Assembly (NCBI GenBank): GCA_030624805.1
Contig: JAUXJL010000065.1
Coordinates: 1-8,973 of the forward strand
Length of the DNA: 8,973 nucleotides
Direction of reading: 5' to 3'
From: Acidimicrobiia bacterium
GTDB taxonomy: Bacteria > Actinomycetota > Acidimicrobiia > Spongiisociales > SHLN01
A program made the translations under genes and the position numbers. Below the pieces are notes generated by a model. It was given only the letters and a program-made list of their open reading frames with translations, was not told where the DNA came from and ran no database searches. Below are positions 5,549-8,973 of this stretch, piece by piece (the first letter of the stretch is position 1; each line of letters opens with the position of its first letter).

Positions 5549-5996
5549 CCTTCCCCTCCACCATTCGTTTCACATTGGCGACGGTTTTGTCCATGGCAGT
5601 CTGCGCCCGCTTGCGCATCATGAGCGGCCAAAGCACCGCGCTCACGGGCGCCATGTACCAACGGGGCTCGAGGGCGAGTGTTTGGGTCAGCCGGGTTCCC
5701 GTCTCGATCGGGACGAGCTGGATCTGGAGATCAAACCTCATTTGGCCGTCATCTCCAAGATGTCGCTGCCGAGTCATCGCCTCGTACTCGCTAACCGTCC
5801 AGGTGCTTTCACTCGTGAACGGCTTGATCCCTCCGTACTCCTTGTATGTGTAGCCGACTCCGAACTCTCCGTCCGGAACATCGATCATTCTCTCGGTGGG
5901 ATCCGCCAGCTCGGGATATGTGTGGGGATCGCACATGAGTTTCCAAATGGCTTCCGGCGGAGCCGAAATGTCGATCGAGGCCTCAACTCCAGGCAC
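5529..5996 (-). CDS. SRPBCC (START/Bet v1-like, polyketide-cyclase-type) family protein
   Basis: A 155-residue protein with the helix-grip outline: an N-terminal strand VEASIDISAPPEAIWKLMCDPHTYPEL (4-30), a central run of beta strands (about 47-110), and a long C-terminal helix (about 120-147, ending AQTAMDKTVANVKRMVEGKG). This fold makes a hydrophobic pocket for lipids, polyketides or aromatic compounds. No catalytic residue can be named. The segment around 113-127 (WYMAPVSAVLWPLMM) is hydrophobic and may contact membranes or line the cavity. Translation starts at GTG 5996 with an excellent AGGAGGTG (6001-6008). The last five codons (KPSAS region) are written by a palindromic repeat unit at 5532-5548, so the C-terminal tail may have been changed by repeat invasion. 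It lies 62 bp downstream of the LLM oxidoreductase and probably shares its transcript. Confidence 0.82.
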   Translation of the reverse strand: MPGVEASIDISAPPEAIWKLMCDPHTYPELADPTERMIDVPDGEFGVGYTYKEYGGIKPFTSESTWTVSEYEAMTRQRHLGDDGQMRFDLQIQLVPIETGTRLTQTLALEPRWYMAPVSAVLWPLMMRKRAQTAMDKTVANVKRMVEGKGKPSAS

Positions 5997-6000
5997 TGTT

Positions 6001-6008
6001 CACCTCCT
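6001..6008 (-). promoter_or_regulatory. Strong Shine-Dalgarno of the SRPBCC gene
   Basis: AGGAGGTG on the minus strand, 4 nt before GTG 5996, supports this GTG as the start. A TANNNT hexamer (TAGGTT, 6026-6031) upstream could belong to an internal promoter, but no -35 partner is convincing. Confidence 0.7.
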
Positions 6009-6058
6009 GTGTCGTGTTCGGGCCAAACCTACCGAAAGAGACGCGGACACGACCGCAG

Positions 6059-7066
6059 CTAGTCGCTAAACACGTCGATCATGAAGCGGACATCGGGTCC
6101 GAGCGGGTAGAGGATGGGACTGGTACAGCCCGTTGCAATGTATTCATCCACTTTCGCCCGGCACTCCTCTGGGGTGCCCGAGGCGGTGATCAGCTGCACG
6201 ATGTCATCGGGCACTAGTTTCGAGGCCGCTTTTACCTCTTCATGAGTGGCCGGCCAACTCAACAAATTCCCCACCTCCTGCAGGAGCTCGTCGGGAACGC
6301 CGGAGGCCTTCATGATGTGCGGTTGCTGACCGAGATACTGCGTGACCAGCATGCGGGCGCCATCGAGAGCCGCCGAACGGTCTTCCGAAACGGAGCACAC
6401 CACCAGTTGAGGTCGATCGAGGTCATCAATGGTCCGGCCTGCCCTGGCGGCGCCCTTCGCCAGTGCGTCTACCGCCCGCTGGTTATAGGCGGGAGCAACC
6501 AGATAGTTGAGCAGAACCCCGTCGGCGATCTCGCCGGTGAGCTCCATCATCTTCATTCCGGTGGCGCCTATATATATGGGTACATCCTTGGGACGACGCT
6601 CCTGGTGCACGTAGTCGAGGGCAACCCCTTCCAAATGTACGAATTCCCCGTCGTAGGTGACGGTCTCGTCGTTGAGAAGAGCACGAACCGCCACCACCGT
6701 CTCCTTCATGGCTGTGAGCGGTTTTGTCCTCTCGATACCTACCTGGGCGGCCAGCGGGTCCCACCAGGCCCCGATTCCAAGGATCACCCGTCCCGGGGCC
6801 AGATCGTCCAGTGTGGAGAAAGTAGATGCCAGCAGGGCGGGGTTGCGGGTCCAGTTGTTCACGACACCCGATCCCACCTTTATGTCGGTGGTGTGGCTGA
6901 GGAAGGCCGCCATTGGGACGGTGGCTTCCCTGGCGAGGCGGCTCTCAGCCTGCCAAACGGAAGTGAAGCCGCGCTCCTCCGCGTAGCGAACGGTTTCAAT
7001 CGACTCACGAATCGGGTGAGCGTCTTGGACGTACATCCCGAAGGCAACGGCTTCATCCCTGGACAT
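6059..7066 (-). CDS. LLM-class (luciferase-like, probably F420-dependent) oxidoreductase
   Basis: A 335-residue single-domain TIM-barrel protein of the bacterial luciferase-like superfamily, closest in pattern to the coenzyme-F420-dependent Mer/Fgd branch. Landmarks are the first strand FGMYV (9-13), GFTSVWQAES (33-42), VGSGVVNNWTRNPALLASTFSTLDDL (64-89), GRVILGIGAWW (92-102), and the cofactor-side segment PIYIGATGMKMMELTGEIADGVLLN (163-187). F420 rather than FMN is inferred from these patterns and the likely actinobacterial host. The substrate cannot be assigned. The start is ATG 7066, supported by GGGAGGA at 7070-7076; the frame continues up to 7186, but the added residues are Arg-rich and overlap the divergent B12 gene. 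It is first in a minus-strand series with the SRPBCC gene 62 bp downstream and the VOC gene beyond the repeat array. Confidence 0.88.
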   Translation of the reverse strand: MSRDEAVAFGMYVQDAHPIRESIETVRYAEERGFTSVWQAESRLAREATVPMAAFLSHTTDIKVGSGVVNNWTRNPALLASTFSTLDDLAPGRVILGIGAWWDPLAAQVGIERTKPLTAMKETVVAVRALLNDETVTYDGEFVHLEGVALDYVHQERRPKDVPIYIGATGMKMMELTGEIADGVLLNYLVAPAYNQRAVDALAKGAARAGRTIDDLDRPQLVVCSVSEDRSAALDGARMLVTQYLGQQPHIMKASGVPDELLQEVGNLLSWPATHEEVKAASKLVPDDIVQLITASGTPEECRAKVDEYIATGCTSPILYPLGPDVRFMIDVFSD

Positions 7067-7069
7067 CGT

Positions 7070-7076
7070 TCCTCCC
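7070..7076 (-). promoter_or_regulatory. Ribosome-binding site that fixes the start of the LLM oxidoreductase
   Basis: GGGAGGA on the minus strand, 3 nt before ATG 7066. It rules against the longer frames that begin at 7081 or 7186. The remaining divergent region (7077-7160) must also hold the promoter of the B12-subunit gene. Confidence 0.75.
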
Positions 7077-7147
7077 ACCATGCCGGTGTCGAAGAGCCTA
7101 CGCGACCGTGGTTCGCAGGGCTTGGAGGTTCGTCCGAGCTCGGCGAT

Positions 7148-7153
7148 TAACCT
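7148..7153 (+). promoter_or_regulatory. Candidate -10 element for the B12-subunit/sucCD operon (leaderless)
   Basis: TAACCT matches TANNNT and ends 7 nt before ATG 7161, the same spacing as at 3269-3274. There is no Shine-Dalgarno before this ATG, which fits a leaderless mRNA. A TTGGAG at 7122-7127 is -35-like but 20 nt away, which is too far for a strong promoter. Pattern-based inference only. Confidence 0.4.
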
Positions 7154-7160
7154 GGCACCG

Positions 7161-7553
7161 ATGCCTCGCAGAGTTCTCATAGCCAAGCCCGGTCTCGATG
7201 GTCACGACCGTGGAGCCAAAGTCATCGCACGGGCGCTGCGGGACGGGGGAGTGGAGGTCATCTACTCCGGCTTGCACCAGACTCCGGAGCAGATCGTCGA
7301 GACGGCTATCCAGGAGGATGTTGGCGGGGTTGGGCTGTCCGTGCTGTCAGGAGCTCATATGACGCTGTTCCCGAAGGTGGTCGAGGGCCTCGTCGCCCGG
7401 GGAGCAGACGACGTCATCGTCTTCGGTGGAGGCATCATCCCCGACGAGGACATCGAACCACTCACCACGGCCGGTCTGGCCGCTATCTTCACTCCCGGCG
7501 CTCCGCTGTCGGCGATCGTCGAGTGGGTGAACGAGCACATCCCGGAAAGCTGA
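7161..7553 (+). CDS. Cobalamin-binding subunit of a methylmalonyl-CoA-mutase-type isomerase
   Basis: A stand-alone 130-residue B12-binding Rossmann-like domain, the size of the small subunit in split acyl-CoA mutases. The base-off/His-on signature is complete: D13-G-H15-D-R-G18 with His15 as the cobalt ligand, then S60-V-L62 (GLSVLSGAH), then the FGGG motif at 88-91 and TPGAP at 111-115. The N-terminus RVLIAKPGLDGHDRGAKVIARAL is nearly diagnostic of the mutase C-terminal domain family. It should pair with a catalytic TIM-barrel subunit that is not in this window. Mutases of this type interconvert methylmalonyl-CoA and succinyl-CoA, or isobutyryl-, 2-hydroxyisobutyryl- or ethylmalonyl-type substrates. 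The sucCD genes start 3 bp downstream, which favours methylmalonyl-CoA. ATG 7161 begins exactly at the domain; the frame stays open upstream to 7080 without added homology. Confidence 0.9.
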   Translation: MPRRVLIAKPGLDGHDRGAKVIARALRDGGVEVIYSGLHQTPEQIVETAIQEDVGGVGLSVLSGAHMTLFPKVVEGLVARGADDVIVFGGGIIPDEDIEPLTTAGLAAIFTPGAPLSAIVEWVNEHIPES

Positions 7554-7556
7554 GCA

Positions 7557-8702
7557 GTGGATCTCTTCGAATACCAAGGCAAGTCTCTCTTCGCCCGCGT
7601 CGGCGTGCCGGTGCCGGAGGGCCGCCTGGCAACGTCACCGACCGTCGCACGGACTGCCGCCAGTGAGCTGGGAGGCACCGTGGTGGTGAAAGCCCAAGTG
7701 CAGGTCGGGGGTCGAGGCAAGGCAGGCGGCATCAAGCTGGCCGATTCGCCAAACGCGGCCGAAGAAGCTGCCGGGCAGATCCTTGGCATGGACATCAAGG
7801 GCCACACGGTTCACTCGGTGTGGGTGGAAGAGGCGTCCGACATCGCAGCCGAGTACTACGCCAGCTTCACCCTCGACCGCTCGGCTAAGAAGCACCTCGC
7901 CATGGTGAGCGCCCAGGGCGGAGTCGACATCGAAGGCGTCGCCGAGTCCGACCCAGACGCAGTGGTAAAGCTCCACATCGACCCCGTGGTTGGACTCACC
8001 GAATGGCAGGCTCGGGAGCTCGTGTACCGGGCGAAGCTCGATCTGAGTGCATCCCGCCAAGCGGCCGCTGCCCTCAAGAAGCTCTACGAGGCGTTCGTGT
8101 CGCTCGACTGTGACCTTGTCGAGGTGAATCCGCTCATCCTCACCGGGGGCGGGGAGATCGTCGCCCTCGACGCCAAAGTCACTCTCGATTCCAATGCCTT
8201 CTACCGTCATCCCGACTTTGGCGAGTTCGAGGCCGCTTTCTCGCGTGACCCGATTGAGGCGATGGCGATGGAGAAGGATCTCAATTTCATCAAGCTAGAC
8301 GGCAGCGTCGGCATTGTCGGGAACGGCGCCGGTCTTGTCATGAGCACTCTCGATGTTGTCGACCTCGTCGGGGGGAGCGCCGCCAACTTCCTCGATGTCG
8401 GTGGAGGCGCCGGAGCCGACACCATCACCAATGCTCTCGAGGTTCTTACCAAGGACCCATCGGTGAGGTCGGTGCTCATCAACATCTTCGGCGGCATCAC
8501 CCGTTGCGACCTCGTAGCCGAAGGCATCATCGAGGCCCTCGGGCGGCTCGAGCTGCCATGGCCCATTGTCGTCAGGCTCGACGGCACCAACGCCGAGGAA
8601 GGCCGGGCGATCCTGGCCGGGTCCACCGACGAGAAACTCATCCCGGCCGCCACCATGCGAGAAGCTGCCGAGAAAGCAGTCGAGCTGGCGGGAGCCGTGT
8701 AG
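7557..8702 (+). CDS. sucC: Succinate-CoA ligase (ADP- or GDP-forming) subunit beta
   Basis: A full-length 381-residue ATP-grasp subunit of the TCA-cycle enzyme that converts succinyl-CoA, phosphate and NDP to succinate, CoA and NTP. The opening MDLFEYQGKSLFARVGVPVP matches the family start. Also visible are K45 in VVVKAQV, the glycine loop GGRGKAGG (51-58), E189 and N191 in LVEVNPLI with D205 in ALDAKV for nucleotide and magnesium binding, GNGAGLVMSTLD (255-266), and NIFGGITRCD (309-318). The last two belong to the C-terminal domain that contacts the alpha subunit and CoA/phosphate site. Nucleotide preference cannot be decided. The GTG start at 7557 lies 3 bp after the B12-subunit stop with only a weak GGAAAG ribosome site, so translation is probably coupled. 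The stop TAG (8700-8702) overlaps the GTG of sucD by one base. Confidence 0.97.
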   Translation: MDLFEYQGKSLFARVGVPVPEGRLATSPTVARTAASELGGTVVVKAQVQVGGRGKAGGIKLADSPNAAEEAAGQILGMDIKGHTVHSVWVEEASDIAAEYYASFTLDRSAKKHLAMVSAQGGVDIEGVAESDPDAVVKLHIDPVVGLTEWQARELVYRAKLDLSASRQAAAALKKLYEAFVSLDCDLVEVNPLILTGGGEIVALDAKVTLDSNAFYRHPDFGEFEAAFSRDPIEAMAMEKDLNFIKLDGSVGIVGNGAGLVMSTLDVVDLVGGSAANFLDVGGGAGADTITNALEVLTKDPSVRSVLINIFGGITRCDLVAEGIIEALGRLELPWPIVVRLDGTNAEEGRAILAGSTDEKLIPAATMREAAEKAVELAGAV

Positions 8703-8973
8703 TGGCGATTCTCATAGACGAGACGACCACGCTGCTCGTACAGGGCCTCACCGGCAAGGAAGGCCAATTCCACGGGTTCCGAAACCGCGACTACGGCACC
8801 AATCTCGTGGCCGGTGTCACCCCGGGTAAGGGAGGCACCGACCTCGACGGCGTGCCCATTTTCAACACCGTCGCCGAAGCCGTTGACGAGACCGGCGCCA
8901 ACACGGCCATGACCTTCGTGCCTCCGCCCTTCGCTGCCGACGCAATCCTGGAAGCGGCTGCGGCCGGGATCGA
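8702..8973 (+). CDS. sucD: Succinate-CoA ligase subunit alpha, 3'-truncated by the window edge
   Basis: The first 90 residues of the alpha subunit are visible before the window ends, out of roughly 290 in the family. The start AILIDETTTLLVQGLTGKEG contains the CoA-binding Rossmann loop (QGLTGKEGQFH, about 14-24). It is followed by YGTNLVAGVTPGKGGT (31-46), GVPIFNTVAEAV (50-61) and FVPPPFAADAILEA (71-84), all closely matching the E. coli protein in order. The catalytic phospho-histidine lies in the missing part. The GTG start at 8702 overlaps the sucC stop (TAGTG), the usual sucCD coupling that keeps the two subunits at equal amounts. Confidence 0.95.
   Translation, partial: MAILIDETTTLLVQGLTGKEGQFHGFRNRDYGTNLVAGVTPGKGGTDLDGVPIFNTVAEAVDETGANTAMTFVPPPFAADAILEAAAAGI

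Noticed and set aside
5256..6062. 268-codon plus-strand open frame opposite the VOC and SRPBCC genes
   Set aside because: It runs through two minus-strand genes and the repeat array and shows no coherent domain; it is a shadow frame.
6242..7150. 302-codon plus-strand open frame opposite the LLM oxidoreductase
   Set aside because: It is antisense to a gene with clear family motifs and a ribosome site; its translation has no recognisable domain, and long antisense frames are expected at this GC content.
7080..7160. Longer N-terminus for the B12-binding subunit, starting at ATG 7080
   Set aside because: The extra 27 residues do not belong to the domain and overlap the ribosome site and promoter region of the divergent gene; ATG 7161 starts exactly at the conserved RVLIAKPG strand.
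7067..7186. Longer N-terminus for the LLM oxidoreductase, starting at 7186 or 7081
   Set aside because: The extra residues are Arg-rich without homology, would overlap the divergent B12 gene, and lack a ribosome site; ATG 7066 has one.
7635..8210. 191-codon minus-strand open frame inside sucC
   Set aside because: The sucC frame is highly conserved on the plus strand; the antisense frame is a by-product.
1..8973. Mobile element, phage, defence or biosynthetic cluster
   Set aside because: No transposase, integrase, nuclease, toxin, methyltransferase, NRPS or PKS signature was seen; the genes are ordinary metabolic and envelope genes with uniform composition.

Overview
The window is GC-rich and gene-dense, with many GTG starts, short or overlapping gene junctions, a putative F420-type luciferase-like oxidoreductase, a TesB-like thioesterase, a split B12-binding mutase subunit and at least three candidate leaderless starts. 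Together these suggest a high-GC actinomycete, perhaps an environmental lineage such as Acidimicrobiia. That assignment is inferred from gene style; there is no rRNA or tRNA marker in the window.

Layout. Bases 2-514 (+) hold the 3' part of a helical protein of unknown function. It converges on a secreted S13 D-Ala-D-Ala carboxypeptidase (527-1891, -), which lies downstream of a metal-dependent amidohydrolase of the Xaa-Pro dipeptidase type (1994-3196, -). A 144-bp divergent region (3197-3340) separates the amidohydrolase from a rightward group: a probable 19-codon leader ORF (3282-3341), a four-helix membrane protein (3341-3706) and a TesB-like acyl-CoA thioesterase (3703-4482), each joined to the next by overlapping stop and start codons. 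A VOC/glyoxalase-fold protein follows (4552-4920, +). It meets a second VOC protein (4917-5333, -) end to end, both stop codons lying inside one CTAG. Upstream of that second VOC gene, on the minus strand, come a short array of palindromic units (about 5392-5548), an SRPBCC/START-like protein (5529-5996, -) and an LLM-class oxidoreductase (6059-7066, -). The right end is a rightward carbon-metabolism operon: a B12-binding methylmalonyl-CoA-mutase-type subunit (7161-7553), sucC (7557-8702) and the beginning of sucD (8702 to the window end).

How the genes work together. The clearest functional unit is the B12 subunit with sucCD: methylmalonyl-CoA isomerised to succinyl-CoA, then cleaved to succinate with formation of ATP or GTP. 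This fits the end of propionyl-CoA catabolism feeding the TCA cycle. The catalytic mutase subunit is not in the window. The LLM, SRPBCC and VOC genes on the minus strand could form one loose transcript, but no substrate can be named.

No phage, transposon, CRISPR, toxin-antitoxin or defence gene was found. The most unusual non-coding signal is the array of roughly 17-bp palindromic units between the SRPBCC and VOC genes, whose last hairpin reaches into the end of the SRPBCC coding sequence. The next most interesting signals are a set of -10-like hexamers placed exactly for leaderless translation, one of them in front of the 19-codon leader ORF, and a perfect 7-bp dyad that covers the ribosome-binding site of the amidohydrolase.
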